64,000 nucleotides of DNA from Siderastrea siderea. Taxonomy: Eukaryota > Cnidaria > Anthozoa > Scleractinia > Rhizangiidae. The stretch lies in contig OZ034966.1 in the NCBI GenBank assembly GCA_964030785.1, forward strand, positions 7,359,152-7,423,151, written 5' to 3'. Below, piece after piece: positions 41,200-51,659 of the stretch; the stretch's first letter is position 1; each line of letters starts with the position of its first letter. Below the pieces are notes generated by a model. The model was not told the origin of the DNA. It made no database searches and was given only the letters and a program-made list of their open reading frames with translations. The position numbers were made by a program, and so were the translations under genes.

Positions 41200-42530
41200 C
41201 GCACTAGCCAATGGACCATGTACATTTGCCTTTACCTGAAACAACCGTTTAATTATACCACGACAATAGGTCGTGTTTGACTTCAGGAAAAGGGGAAAAT
41301 GAGTCCACATGCGGCCCGCGCATGTGGGCTCATAGTTGTAAATGGTGAAATCTGTGCATAGGTAGTCGAGGGACCGATTATGAAAACTTGAAAGTTTCAA
41401 AGGTGAAAATAAAGGCGTATCGATTTTTGTTGAAAGCACGTCAACGGTGCACAATATTTTGTCTTACATTCACACACTATGACTGAATAACTTAACAGAA
41501 ACATTTCTATCGGTTAGTTGCTCCAACACGATTCAAAATATATTGCGGTTTGTGCACGGGGGAACTATATTTGCAAAAGGTACAGTCGACTTCGACAGAC
41601 AGGAAGTCTTTTTTTAGTGGCATAAAACATCGGCAAACCGGCAGACAAACAGACCGGGAGAAGTTTGAAAGTAAAGTTTTTCAAAAATTCACGAGCAGAG
41701 TTTTGCTTTCTTTTTCTGGTGGAAATGTAAATAAGCCGATATCTTGAAGTAGGGGTGGAAAAAGTTAGCCTGAGCAAAGAACGTAAGATTTGCCGTCATA
41801 CCGCCATTAGCCTGAGAAAACAGCTGACGTTTCACGAGGTCGCCACCTGAGCCCTTCCAGGCAGGCTGGAAGTGATGCCTGAGAAAAAGAAAGAAAGAAA
41901 CGCAGGCTGGAAGTGGTGCTGAGAAATTCCATCCACACACTTAATAGCACCACGGAATGTACTGCTCTTATTTGAATGGACAAACGTTAATTTTTCATCC
42001 ACACATTCAAAAGAGTATTAGGTATGTTAAGAAGCACTTTCAGTTGTTACGTGCCGACGCGACGGGGTTCGGAAATATGACAAGAACGCAAATCCCAGGT
42101 ACGAATAAAGGACACGCAATAAAATAAGTAATGCGAGCAACTACATCAACACAAAAATATATTTATAGAAACCAAAAAGGACTTAACGGATTACAATGCA
42201 ACTAACACTTAACCTTAAGATTAATTTACATAATTGGCAACAGAATAGGAACAGTCTCTAAATCAGTTCATTCAGTAAGCTTATTGGTTCCTTTTTTTTA
42301 TTGCAACCAAATATTTCAATATTTTTTACAGATATTTTTTCTTATGTGTGTAATACAAAATTACAACATTGAGTTCTTTTCCTTATTAAAGATATTTGCA
42401 TATGCTAATAATAAGATATCAATTGATAATAAATGAAATTAATTATAAGTAGCTACATTAAATATTAAGTTAATTACAAGTAACTACATTAACCACTTGA
42501 AAAGAATTTCTCATAAAGTTTCCATTTCTT
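41200..42530. other. no gene seen; repeat-like sequence
   Basis: No convincing ORF. At about 41770-41930 CCTGAG-rich sequence with AACAGCTGACGTTTC and the repeated GCAGGCTGGAAGTG looks like a dispersed repeat. 42420-42500 has a short tandem (TAATTA(C/T)AAGTAACTACATTAA). Confidence 0.4.
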
Positions 42531-42539
42531 CCGAAACAG

Positions 42540-43787
42540 GTTAGTTTTGTTTAACTTACAAGCAATATGTTTTTCTGTTTCATATTTGTTTACTAAAATT
42601 ATTTTAAAAGGGCTGAAAGAAGGTTTAATTACTTTTTGCCTACAGGTCCATAAATAATTTTTCCCTAAATTATTACGTAGTTTACTAGATCCATCTCCTC
42701 CTTCAAGATTCCTATCATAACATCACGTAATAAGAGACATTCGCAACTGCTGAGTTTCTTTAAAATTTTGTCTGTAACCTCTGACCAGAACAAATGTGAA
42801 AAGGAACAGCTAAAGAATAAATGGTTTGCAGTTGCTTTGTTTCTTTTACAAAACAACAGTTAGGGTCTGAAACAAAACCTATTTTATATAATATGTCGTT
42901 AGTATATAAAATAGAATTTAACACTTTGTATTGAAAGGATCTTAAATAAGGTTCGCTGGCAACCCTTATAGGCAGAAGGTATGCCTTTGAAATTAGGTCA
43001 TCGATTAAGTCAAATTCTTCGCCTATCTTAGACCACTTTCTGGGCCTTTCATGCGTTTTCTTATTAAATAACCATAGTAATCCCGACACTTATAGTTATT
43101 CAAGTCGAAGACAGCCTTAAAATCGGGAATATTTACATGTAGATTTGATGGAACAACATGTCTTAAGCCCGTCCACACCAAGAAATTAGATTTTATCAGT
43201 ATCTTTCCTTTAACCGTGTTGAAGGAATCAATATTTGTCCTGTCAGAAAGTAAATCCTTAGTATATATTATGCCCTTTACAAAATGACTGTAGAAAACAC
43301 TTTTGCCCTCAATTTTAATTTCCTTGTTATTCCATATAATATATTTATATTCATTATCCAGATCAACAGCCTCTCTTAATTCTGACCACCATAATAAAAG
43401 TTCGTAGTAAAAGACTGATGAAATATTTAACTTATTTGGGTCGTAATAACAATTGAATAAAAATAATCCGACGTAACTGCCCAAAGAATGATCAAGGTAA
43501 GATTTCCAAAACCCGGTGCAGTTTTCATCAGATATTCGTTTTAACCAACTTAATCTCATAGCCTTTACCATGTTTTCATAGTTAATCATTTTAAGACCAC
43601 CCAAATCGTAGGGAGCATAGCTAAAACATCTGGTCACTTTGTCTTTCCATAAAAAGTGGAACACTAAAGAATTAAATCCTCTTATAACCTCTGGCGGCGT
43701 ATTCAACACAGGAGTCATTGCTTGGGCGAGGTTGTAATGTTCAGTTTCTTGTCGACCATAACCATTACCAAATATTTTCTTTAGCAC
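42540..43787 (-). mobile_element. L1-like non-LTR retrotransposon, 3' coding fragment
   Basis: A 5'-truncated piece. The first ORF (43787-43023) has the L1/Tx1-type post-RT region: FNSLVFHFLWKDKVTR and APYDLGGLKMINYENMVKAMRLSWLKRI. After frameshifts near 43040 and 42840 it continues with RSFQYKVLNSILYTNDILYKIG and the terminal cysteine/histidine block (CFVKE...ANHLFFSCSF). The coding end is at 42665, and no clear poly(A) boundary was seen. Its 5' edge cuts directly into the pX-like fragment of the second Polinton at 43788. Confidence 0.8.
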
Positions 43788-44124
43788 TTTTCAGCACCAA
43801 AACCTAGTCCCGCACTGGCCAAAGCCCCGAAGGCTGGCTTGATCAAAGGTCGTGCCAACCCTAACATAGCAGAAAAAAGGTTTCCACCATGTTGTGCAGT
43901 ATTTTCAATCTGAGTCTGGCTCAATTTGAGGTCAACCTTTTTTTTGGTTTTGACCGCTTTCTGCACTCGATTGATTTGAATGGCAGTGAGACGGATGTCG
44001 TCACCTCGTCCAATTTGCTGGGGCTTGATCGTTAGATCAACAGCCGTTTTTGAAGCATAAGCTTTTCGCAGTTTCTTTGTCCGTCAGTCAGCGCGAACTT
44101 GAGGGGGTGATACGTTGTGGTCAT
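43788..44124 (-). pseudogene. pX/pVI-like minor virion protein, truncated (second Polinton)
   Basis: From an ATG at 44124 through a frameshift near 44080, then KKVDLKLSQTQIENTAQHGG and LFSAMLGLARPLIKPAFGALA. This aligns with residues 1-100 of the protein at 10159-11007 (KKGMDIKLSKTNIRKQLGG). The sequence is cut at about 43788 by the L1-like insertion. Confidence 0.8.
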
Positions 44125-44178
44125 CGTGGGATGTATGTTATGTAAAGATAAAAAATTGACAGTTATAAAATGTAGGCT

Positions 44179-45418
44179 TTAGACTACGACAAATTCATTG
44201 CCAAGCTGCTTCAGTACGATTTCTTCCTCATTCAAAACCACCGCAAAGATCGTGTAATCATGTGCGTTTGCGGCTTCGTTTAACCTGTAATGGGATTCGT
44301 TTTTTTGGATCACCAGTCATTCTTTCTTTGGCATTCCGGAGGTCAAAATAAATGATAGGGGACAGCGTTTTGAAGTTGGCTAGCTGCAGCTGGACACCGG
44401 AATTGTAATCATTTTTCCTGTATCTGAAATCGATTAAGTCATTGAGGATTCTTATTTTGAATTCACCTTCATATTCAAGCTCAGGGTAAAAGGTTGTGCC
44501 GTACTGAAGGTGGCAAGTGGCTAATTTCGCGATGTCATCACTATCGAGATCAAATGTGTCAAAGATGTAAGGATTTTGAGTAAAAGCCTTTGTTTGTTGG
44601 AAGAACACAAACACATGCTTTGGGTTTTTAACCGCAGGCGTTATCAACCACCTACCATTTGCATCACGTCGGGAACTACTCAGGTGTAACATTTCTTTTA
44701 AGTATTTCCATTGTGTTGGTTTTAAGATATTTTCGTTCACGAGCTTCTGTCCTTTTCCAGTGAATTGTAATTGTGGAACCCACAACTCGAATTTTCGGAG
44801 GACAATCCTTCGAGCTGTACCGTCGTTTAGAAAAATCATTTCTGTGTCGTCTTGTGGCACAATTTCAAAGTCCGCTTGCATTGGCGGTAAGAGCCTGTCG
44901 GACAGGCCTTCGAAGAAAGAGTATCGCTTAAGAGGGAGAATAGTTTCAACTGTGATACCCTCGTGGGACAAAAGCGCCCTTTGCCACATTCCAAGATTAG
45001 TCGCAGCGTCTGAGGTTACTGTGGTAGCATCATTGTCAAGATACCAAAACTGGTTTTTGGCCACACTTCTTGAATAATCATCACTGACGTCGAGCAGGTT
45101 TTTTATGAAAATGACTTTGTGAATATCATTGGACTTTCCTGCCGACTTGACAATCATACTTTTGATCAACGAAAAAGAGCCATTGGCTGGAGCTGATTCA
45201 GTGTTAGCCCCTATTCTAGCTCCGTTTGCAGTAACCTGAAACGTGCAATTAATGCAAAAATAAGCGTTATACCAGTCATAGAAATTATCCCGATCTCTGG
45301 TGGTGAATCTTGGCCCACTCTTTTGTTGAGTTTGGTTATTTCCTGGAAAAGTCAGTGGGGTATCCAAATTGATTTGGATGTATTCAGTTTTCTCAAGATA
45401 TTGTGGTGTCCTGAACAT
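44179..45418 (-). pseudogene. major capsid protein (second Polinton), one frameshift near the end
   Basis: Start MFRTPQYLEKTEYIQ at 45418. Landmarks parallel the first element's capsid: SRSVAKNQFWYLDND, YSFFEGLSDRLLPPMQ, HVFVFFQQTKAF, YPELEYEGEFKIRILND and RKNDYNSGVQL. An extra A in a run of seven As near 44303 shifts the frame. The true end (LKQLGNEFVVV) is reached at 44179. The ORF upstream of 45418 is not part of the protein. Apart from this one indel the gene is complete, about 413 aa. Confidence 0.92.
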
Positions 45419-45506
45419 TGTGGCGATCTGAACGGTTGATATATAAAGGTGAAAAAAATTTTTTGACGGACTGATAAAATTTGGTTTGCTAAAATTCGAT
45501 TTAGTT

Positions 45507-45839
45507 TCAACGTAGCGTCCCTTCCTTGATACAGCTTTTTTGGGGCACTCGGTTTTGCAAAATTTTCTGAAGTTTCTTTTCTGCATCCTGTGACGGGCGC
45601 TTTCGCAGAATTTGTTGAATTTTATCAGCGCCTTTTTCTACCACCATTTCACCGACTTTCTGACCCACTTTTTCTGTGGTAACTTGAGCAGCTTTTTTCG
45701 CCACGTTTTTTACACCGGCTTTGAACACTTTGCCGATGGTCATGAGGGTGTCACGGACTAAACCCGACCCCTTGTGTTTATATCGATACTTTCCGGAGTG
45801 CTTGTCATAGAACTTTGTCCACTCACTCGTATGATTCAT
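45507..45839 (-). CDS. small basic virion-associated protein (second Polinton)
   Basis: 110 aa from MNHTSEW. It shares YRYKHKGSGLVRD and a Lys/Ala-rich amphipathic middle (KNVAKKAAQVTTEKVGQKV) with the 120-aa protein at 12408-12770. The position between penton-like and capsid genes is the same. The ATG at 45839 is preferred to the longer frame because the conserved part starts there. Confidence 0.72.
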   Translation of the reverse strand: MNHTSEWTKFYDKHSGKYRYKHKGSGLVRDTLMTIGKVFKAGVKNVAKKAAQVTTEKVGQKVGEMVVEKGADKIQQILRKRPSQDAEKKLQKILQNRVPQKSCIKEGTLR

Positions 45840-45864
45840 TCTTATATATTTTCGAGAAACGTTT

Positions 45865-46620
45865 TCACTGTTCTTCAATCATTATGCTGACTGCGACATC
45901 AAGCCCGTTGAGGTCCAAGATGTTGTCTCTACCGTCTGATACCCAAATTCTGATTGCATTAATCTGACTTTTGTTTACAGGATGCCACTCAACCCGATAC
46001 GGCTCTTTTTGAAAGGGATAACTGACCTGGAGATTTGCAGTTGAAAAGCTGAAAAGAACAGCGCTTCCAACATCGTTTGCTTGCCGTGTGATCAGATCGC
46101 AGTGGAAAAACACCCAATCAACACTTTTTGTGGTATTCGGAACCATTTTTCCCACAAAATTGGTTCCTTTTGACAACTCTGCTTTTTCAAAACCAACCAA
46201 TTTTGCAAATTCGCCCCGAGAAAGGTCAAGGTCGTAATTTTTGTGAATCAAAATGACAACCCGGTAAATTGCCATATTGAAATACAGAGTAAAAATATGT
46301 TCACTGTCTTCCGGATCCACCCTACCGGTTTGGGCCTGAAGAAAACTGTTGATGTCAGAGTAACTATACATCCCATCAGGGAAAGTCAAGGTCTGCCAAT
46401 TTTCAGATTTCTTTCTCCACCGAATTTTGTTCTTATCACAAACTTCAGCGATGTTGTACCACGAGTAGCTCATGGTGACAAGTTTGTTTAGCGCCGCCTT
46501 ATAGCTTTTTCGTTCATCTAAGTAGATCGGTGGATTGAAGTTAATTGTGAAATCGTGTGAAACCTGGTTGCCATTTTTTTGGCGCGCGAGGTTCGAGTCG
46601 AGCAGAAGGTTGAGCGTCAT
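45865..46620 (-). CDS. penton-like minor capsid protein (second Polinton)
   Basis: 251 aa, still intact. Blocks shared with 12789-13550 are RKSYKAALNKLVTMSYSWYN, DGMYSYSDINSFLQ, DLDLSRGEFAKLVGF, FSFSTANLQVSYPFQ and INAIRIWVSDGRDNILDLN. The ATG overlaps the stop of the next gene upstream (ATGA), a compact viral arrangement. It is the only complete larger gene in this decayed element. Confidence 0.88.
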   Translation of the reverse strand: MTLNLLLDSNLARQKNGNQVSHDFTINFNPPIYLDERKSYKAALNKLVTMSYSWYNIAEVCDKNKIRWRKKSENWQTLTFPDGMYSYSDINSFLQAQTGRVDPEDSEHIFTLYFNMAIYRVVILIHKNYDLDLSRGEFAKLVGFEKAELSKGTNFVGKMVPNTTKSVDWVFFHCDLITRQANDVGSAVLFSFSTANLQVSYPFQKEPYRVEWHPVNKSQINAIRIWVSDGRDNILDLNGLDVAVSIMIEEQ

Positions 46621-47565
46621 TGCCTTCCTATATAATAACCAAAAATGTTTTTCTTATTATTTTCATTGATTACACCTTTTTCAACAAGTAAATCAAGCAG
46701 AGAAATAACCTGGTGTTGAAGTTTTATTGAACTGTTTCCAGCCTTGATCGAACCCAAGCATACGTAAAGTTGATTGATAATTTCGTCAGCGGACGCGTTC
46801 ATCAAACCACTCCCTTCTGTTTCCAAGTCTTGTCCAGGAAAGTCATCTTCATCGTCTGAAGGCTCGATATCAGGTCTTCGGCTCAAAACAGCCTTTTCAA
46901 GAGGGTTGGAGGGGATGGCTCCTTTGTTGTTCTTGTACGAGGGAGCACCAACCTCCGGCTACCTTCTTGAAGCTGTTCAGAGGTTATTCTTCTTTTTGCA
47001 ACAAGCCTATCTCTTTCCTTTTTGAGGTCTTCTATTGAATAACCGATTAATGGAGATTTTTTACTTTTCACTCCCTAGTGGGGGTCATTTCCGAATTTCG
47101 TGATCAGCTGATTGACCGTTTGCAACAGGGTTGATCCGTGGAGGTATTCAGCTCCCCCCACGTTTTGCGTATGGAAGTTACTTCCAGCGGTGGGGGTGGT
47201 TGGGGAAAATTATCATCACCATCAATATCAACATCAGGAAGTGGTGGCGGTGGTGATGGTGGTGGTGATGATGATGCTGGTGATGGTGCTGGTGTTGGTG
47301 CGTCCGGTCTAAAGTCATCACCAAACGGATTAATTCTGTCGAACTCATCCATGCCGTAATCAGGAGTTTCGTCTACCTCCGCTTTCTCTTGCTTAGGGGT
47401 GCTCTTTTCAAGCCTTTTCGTAATCGATTTAAAAAGTTCCTCTCCTGAAAGCTGGCCAAACTCCTTCCCAATGTTGTTCATTTTGAATTTTGTAAGTATA
47501 TCATGTGTTTGCTGATCGACCGCTGACTTTTCAGCAGCCTTTTGTTTCCACTTTCGCACTGACAT
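46617..47565 (-). pseudogene. acidic/proline-rich virion protein (second Polinton), frameshifted
   Basis: Homologue of 13559-14530. The start MSVRKWKQKAAEKS (47565) parallels MSLLKWKEMAEKRS, and the end NSSIKLQHQVISLLDLLVE parallels NSIELRNTGVALLDILF. In between are TPDYGMDEFD and a proline/serine run with PPPSPPPP. Reading frames change near 47110 and near 46885. No PPxY motif was found in the readable part. The gene diverges from the ATPase at 47584, as in the first element. Confidence 0.82.
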
Positions 47566-47583
47566 TTTTTTCATGTCATATAT

Positions 47584-48247
47584 ATGAATGAAAAAAAAAT
47601 GAAGATTCCGAAGTATGATCCTGACTTTCTTAGGACAACTTACTACAAGCAAGGACACCCTTGCATGCCCACTGGTGTTTTCCATATGTTAATTTGGGGG
47701 CCAAGCAATTCTGGGAAAACAAGCATCCTGCTGCATATGCTCTACAAATTGCTGGAATATGACAAAGTCTACCTTTTTTCAAAAAACCTCCACCAAACCA
47801 AATACCGGGCGCTTTTCAAGACTTTGCCACAAAAATCGACCCCGAAGTTGGTTGCGAGGTCATCGAGGCGCCAGGGGATGAGATTATTCCTCGTGAAGAG
47901 CTTCCGGTGGACAACCAAAAGATTGTCGTCTTTGACGACTTGGTTTTTTAAAGCAACCAAAAGGTCATCATCAACTATTTCATCAACGGGCGGCACAAAA
48001 ACGGCAGCGTTATTTATCTCACTCAAACCTTTTACAAGGTACCAAGAAAAATCCGCGACAACTGTAGCCATTTTTGCATCTTTGCATTTCTTCCGAAAGA
48101 AAACAAGCGAATCGCAGGCGAGCTTGGGTTGGATCACCAACTGCTGAACAGCACAACCGACAAAGAATATTCCTTCTTTTACTATGACGAACCACAAAAA
48201 TTGATGAAAAAAAATTTTGATGAAGATATACAATGGGCTACATAAAC
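47584..48247 (+). pseudogene. packaging ATPase (second Polinton), frameshift and stop
   Basis: The ORF starts at 47584 (MNEKKMKIPKYDPDF) and has Walker A GPSNSGKTS. The frame is lost near 47815. In the correct frame Walker B (KIVVFDDLVF) is directly followed by a TAA at 47949-47951. Then YLTQTFYKVPRKIRDN and [19 protein letters not shown] run to the stop near 48247, overlapping the fibre start. It corresponds to 14659-15300 along its whole length. Confidence 0.85.
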
Positions 48248-49484
48248 AGCACGATCGATGAAACTGGGAGTGGTACAGGTGCAAGTGGGCCGCCAGGGCC
48301 ACAAGGCCCCCCTGGGCCAAAAGCCGAAACAGGCCCGCAGGGGCCACCGGGATCCCATGGCCCAGCAGGCCCCAAGGACCTCCAGGTGCGGAAGGACCGG
48401 CTGGCGACCACGGACAGACCGGCCCAAAAGGGGATAGAGGAGAAAAAGGCGATAAGGGTGATAAGGGTGAAAAAGAAGAAAAAGGCGATAAGGGTGATGA
48501 GGGTGAAAAAGGAGACAAAGGCGATCCAGGACCCCGAGGCTTGGAAGGCCCACGTCGCTCACAAGGTCTTAGCGGGCCTCTAGGCTTGCAAGGGCCGCAA
48601 GGCCCCACCGGCACAGGTGGAGATCCTACCTTACTAGCGACAAAGTTGGACAAAAACGCTGACACCAATATGCAAGGTAAGTACGAGATTTTGGGGTTGA
48701 AAAACAACCCGTGTCCTGTTCAAGGGGATCTTGACAAAGCTATAAGCTATGCAAACCAGAGAGAAATCTTTCTCTCAAAAAAAGAAGGTGGAAAAATGGA
48801 GAATGCGGTATATATGAATAACAATACCATCTAAAACGTCAAAGACCCTGAACCCAGATGGGCAGATCAGGCGACAAACAAAAAATATGTCGACACTCAA
48901 CTAGCTACCAAGTTGGACAAAGCAGCTGACATTGACATGAAAAACCACTCTATTATCAATCTTGATCTTCCATCAAATCCGAGAGACGCCACGTGTGTTG
49001 AGTTTGTCAACGACAGAATTACTGTCGAAGCAATTAATATGTCAAGGTTGATGCAAGCAATAGTATGACTGCTAATTTGGACTTGAATGATAAAGAAATA
49101 ATTAACTTGAAAACCGATGACAAAAACATAAAATCTGCAGCTAATGTCGGCTATGTCAGGAATAAGGTGAACACCGCTAAAGGGGATGTAACTGTAGGGC
49201 TAAAAAGTTACATCGACACAAAAATCACGGAGTCCCACATCACCAGCTCAACCAATAAACAAGACGTTTTCAGGTATCTCATGGAAAATGCCGGCGAGTC
49301 ATCCAGCGAAAACAACATAAGAGTCACTGGCATAGTTGGCTTCTCAGGTTCCCCCCACACCGTAAACAAAAAAGCATACAGCTTCACAACGGGGAAAAAC
49401 GCTCAAAATAATTACTCTTCTCGAATTGGATTCAACATGTTTAAACTTCCAGAAGGCGAGTACACTTTGGCCATTGAATTTTCC
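48233..49484 (+). pseudogene. fibre with collagen-like repeats (second Polinton), broken and truncated
   Basis: Starts [15 protein letters not shown] Gly-X-Y region ([12 protein letters not shown], later [19 protein letters not shown] in another frame) shows about 30 triplets with at least one frameshift. Then come shaft repeats like those of the first element: NQREIFLSKKEGGKMENA, NNNTI (followed by a stop), DQATNKKYVD, and TANLDLNDKEIINL. The match continues with HITSS..DVFRYLMENAGESSSE and ends at EYTLAIEF near 49484. Everything after that in the frame is foreign. No lectin-like head remains. Confidence 0.85.
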
Positions 49485-50243
49485 CTCCAAGCACTACTTG
49501 CTACTTGGTTTCTCTGCTTCTATTTTGCCAACTTGACATGCCCATTTCTCGATCACACGGTAGCCAGCCTTTGTCAGTGTTCTTGTTCGTTCTAAAGTAG
49601 CTTGATACAGATCTTCACGTGTTTTGTCAATGCGGTCGATTATTGTGTTACGATCATTTGGAAAACACCTTAAACATCAGTGCCAGTAACACCCGTGGTA
49701 TTGATTGACCATTTTTGTTTTTGGGTCGTACGCATCTACAGGAAATCTTTTAATGTATCTCTCCTCTCCGTGCCCACACATGGCGTGATGGATATGAATT
49801 TTCCGTGTTTTACTTTCCTGTTCCAACCACTTGAGTGATTCTTCTGAAGAGGTGCTGAAAGGAAAAAAGGCTGTCTCATATGCTGCCTGTGGAGCCCTGA
49901 CGATCTCGTTTGGGGAATCGATAATTGTCCTACATAGCGCGCACGTTTTTGCGTGCCGCTGTAAATTACAGACTTGTGTAAAACGAGCTCTACAATGAAT
50001 ACATGAATATTTTTTACCAAGTTTCTCGATCTTTTTGATAAGAAATGCGTGTCCTTCGCAAATCCCGATTTTGATTATGTTTCGAAAAACACTTGACGGA
50101 TTACGCCTAAGATACCAGAACACTTCTCCACCGTCCTCTCGCTCAGGCTCAAAAACTCTGATACCTAACCAATCGGCTAAAACTTTTCCCTGAGTAAGAT
50201 ACCTTTCAACCACATCCAATTCACCAAGTGATGTTTTTGGCAA
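49485..50243 (-). pseudogene. Polinton-type polymerase-associated endonuclease/zinc-finger region, other lineage
   Basis: The minus strand reads GVFRNI-type sequence, a C2H2 finger (YSCIHCRARFTQVCNLQRH), ESLKWLEQESKTRKIHIHHAM, and VDAYDPKTKMVNQYHGCYWH. A TGA replaces the Gly that normally follows, and coding continues with CLRCFPNDRNT to about 49485. This Vsr-like D...HGCYWHG...C block precedes the polymerase in many animal Polintons. It is not related to the first element's polymerase. The abrupt fusion to the fibre of the second element shows recombination or insertion between elements. Confidence 0.72.
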
Positions 50244-50544
50244 GTCGTTTGGAGCGGTTTAGATTTTGAAAAACTCTTTGCGAGGTCACGAGCAGCTTGT
50301 GTGCTTTGATCTGGTCGGGCTCCTCGGTGAACAGCTATGCAGCGCCAGCTGACCAATTAGATCCCTCGCGTCTTTGCTTTGCTCGATAATCCCTGAGCGG
50401 AAAGAGAGACTGTTCGTAATACTAGAAACTTTGTCAATATTGTAATAACGTCTACTTTAATTCTTGTTCCAGCTCATCCTGGCAACCTGTCACCAAGCGT
50501 TCCGCCGCCGTCACGCACAGCAGAATCGCCACCATCTTACTCCG

Positions 50545-51060
50545 AATAGGAATTTCGATTTCACTATCTGTATTGATGTTATTAGGATGAAGTCTTATAT
50601 GGATAGCCCCTTTGACCCTACGTGTGTACCAGTGAGCGTCACGGTCAATAAACTTAACTTCTTTCCAAATAGATACATCGGGGAAACAGGGAGAGCGATG
50701 CAAGAAAGGATAAAAGAACACGAGAGAGATATACGGCTTGCTCTTACGCAAACACCCGCAGTTTCGGAGCACGCTAACGAAACGGGGCATTTTCCTATAG
50801 TGGAATCGAAATTACTGAAGCTTGGATACCTACGATCAAAAAGCACAACAGCCGATCAACCACAAAGCGGACCTGTGAGGGAACAACATCTAATAGTCGG
50901 AATAATAATAAGGATCGAAATGCACCAATAACAGCGAACCAACGTGCTACAAATAGCGACACGTAAACAATCGACCTCATCGCCTGATGAAGACTAGCAG
51001 TGTTGCAGTCGAAACGTCGCGATCAACAACTCAAAGCGATTTCATCCTGAGGCAAATGAA
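50545..51060 (+). mobile_element. Penelope-like element 3' fragment, internally inverted
   Basis: On the plus strand the GIY-YIG motif (YIGETGRAMQERIKEHERDI, from 50672) runs to SEHANETGHFP (about 50800). Then the C-terminal tail (IEITEAWIPTIKKHN) follows. The segment expected between them (VKFIDRDAHWYTRRVKGAI, HIRLHPNNINTD) is found on the minus strand at about 50545-50670, upstream of the motif. The end of the fragment carries a hammerhead-like core at 50984. Confidence 0.8.
50984..51018 (+). ncRNA. hammerhead ribozyme-like core in PLE terminus
   Basis: CTGATGA (50984-50990) matches the invariant first core box. A 4-bp stem II (GACT/AGTC) encloses an 11-nt loop, and GAAAC follows. PLEs are known to carry such motifs in their terminal regions. 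Stems I/III and the cleavage triplet were not assigned with certainty (GTA at about 50973-50975 is one candidate). Confidence 0.6.
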
Positions 51061-51392
51061 TAAACGTTCATCTTTCCTTGTTGTGGTTATGTTTAATACT
51101 TGGAAAGTATCTTGTTGTTAAGGCTAAGAAAGGTTATTTGCAGGTGTGAAAAGTATCTAACTGTCAACGTTAAGAAAGGTTATTCGCAGGTGTGAATACA
51201 CGAGGCTGGACCTTCTTAGATAGTATAAGCGGCACAATAGGATATACCAGTTTTAGAGCTCGAGACAACTTGCTGACTCCGGAAGAGCAAACCAGATTTA
51301 ACGATTACGTCATAAGACATGTTTTAACGTGTTTGAGATAAAGCGACAACTTCGCTTTTTACTAATTTCTCTAGGCTGCAAAGCAGGCGGTT

Positions 51393-51553
51393 TTGCGGGG
51401 GGAATGATTCGAAAACAGCGATTACGAACGACCGGCCGCCATTTTGAACGCGCGAACAAGGGAGAAACTGGGCTGTTTTGCGGGGGGAATGATTCGAAAA
51501 CAGCGATTACGAACGACCGGCCGCCATTTTGAACGCGCGAACAAGGGAGAAAC
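51393..51553 (+). repeat. GC-rich direct duplication of about 84 bp
   Basis: GCGGGGGGAATGATTCG...GCCGCCATTTTGAACGCGCG...GGAGAAACTG occurs twice in direct succession, almost identical. GCCGCCATTTTG resembles a YY1-type promoter element. A purine-rich low-complexity run (to about 51640) follows. Confidence 0.8.
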
Positions 51554-51659
51554 TGGGGAGAGGAAAAAAGAGAAGGGAAGGGGGTGGGGGAGGGGAAAAA
51601 GGCGAGAAGAGGGGGGGGGGGGGTCTGGGGGTGGGAAGAACCGCCTGCCCGGAAACTAG

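Larger units (their letters stand above)
33240..41200 (-). repeat. tandem segmental duplication array around signal-peptide exons
   Basis: Successive 2-3-kb stretches resemble each other. Examples are GATACC...CATGTTCTCCCACAAG near 36850 and 38930, TTTTAGGCTTCCGTCATC-type blocks (inverted) near 35250 and 38360, and the AACATAATGGACTCTA block near 37065 and 39130. Each carries a 79-nt signal-peptide exon (35117, 38226, 40201) or a decayed one (about 37730). No downstream coding exon is found between them. Confidence 0.7.
43788..49484. mobile_element. second Polinton, divergent and decayed internal fragment
   Basis: Gene order and orientation repeat the first element's virion module: pX-like, capsid, small protein, penton-like, acidic protein (all minus), then ATPase and fibre (plus). 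Protein similarity is moderate, so this is another lineage and not a recent copy. It lacks inverted repeats, integrase, protease, polymerase and VLTF3-like genes. One side is cut by the L1-like fragment (43788), the other by a foreign polymerase fragment (49485). GC content is visibly higher than in the first element. Confidence 0.88.

Noticed and set aside
44258..45586. 442-aa capsid ORF taken at full length
   Set aside because: The first 56 codons have no capsid similarity and the last 15 are out of frame after an A-run indel. The gene was set to 44179-45418.
47769..48707. Long minus-strand proline-rich ORF (312 aa) opposite the second fibre
   Set aside because: It is the antisense of the Gly-X-Y region and the ATPase. 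Its composition follows from the collagen-like repeat, with no homology of its own.
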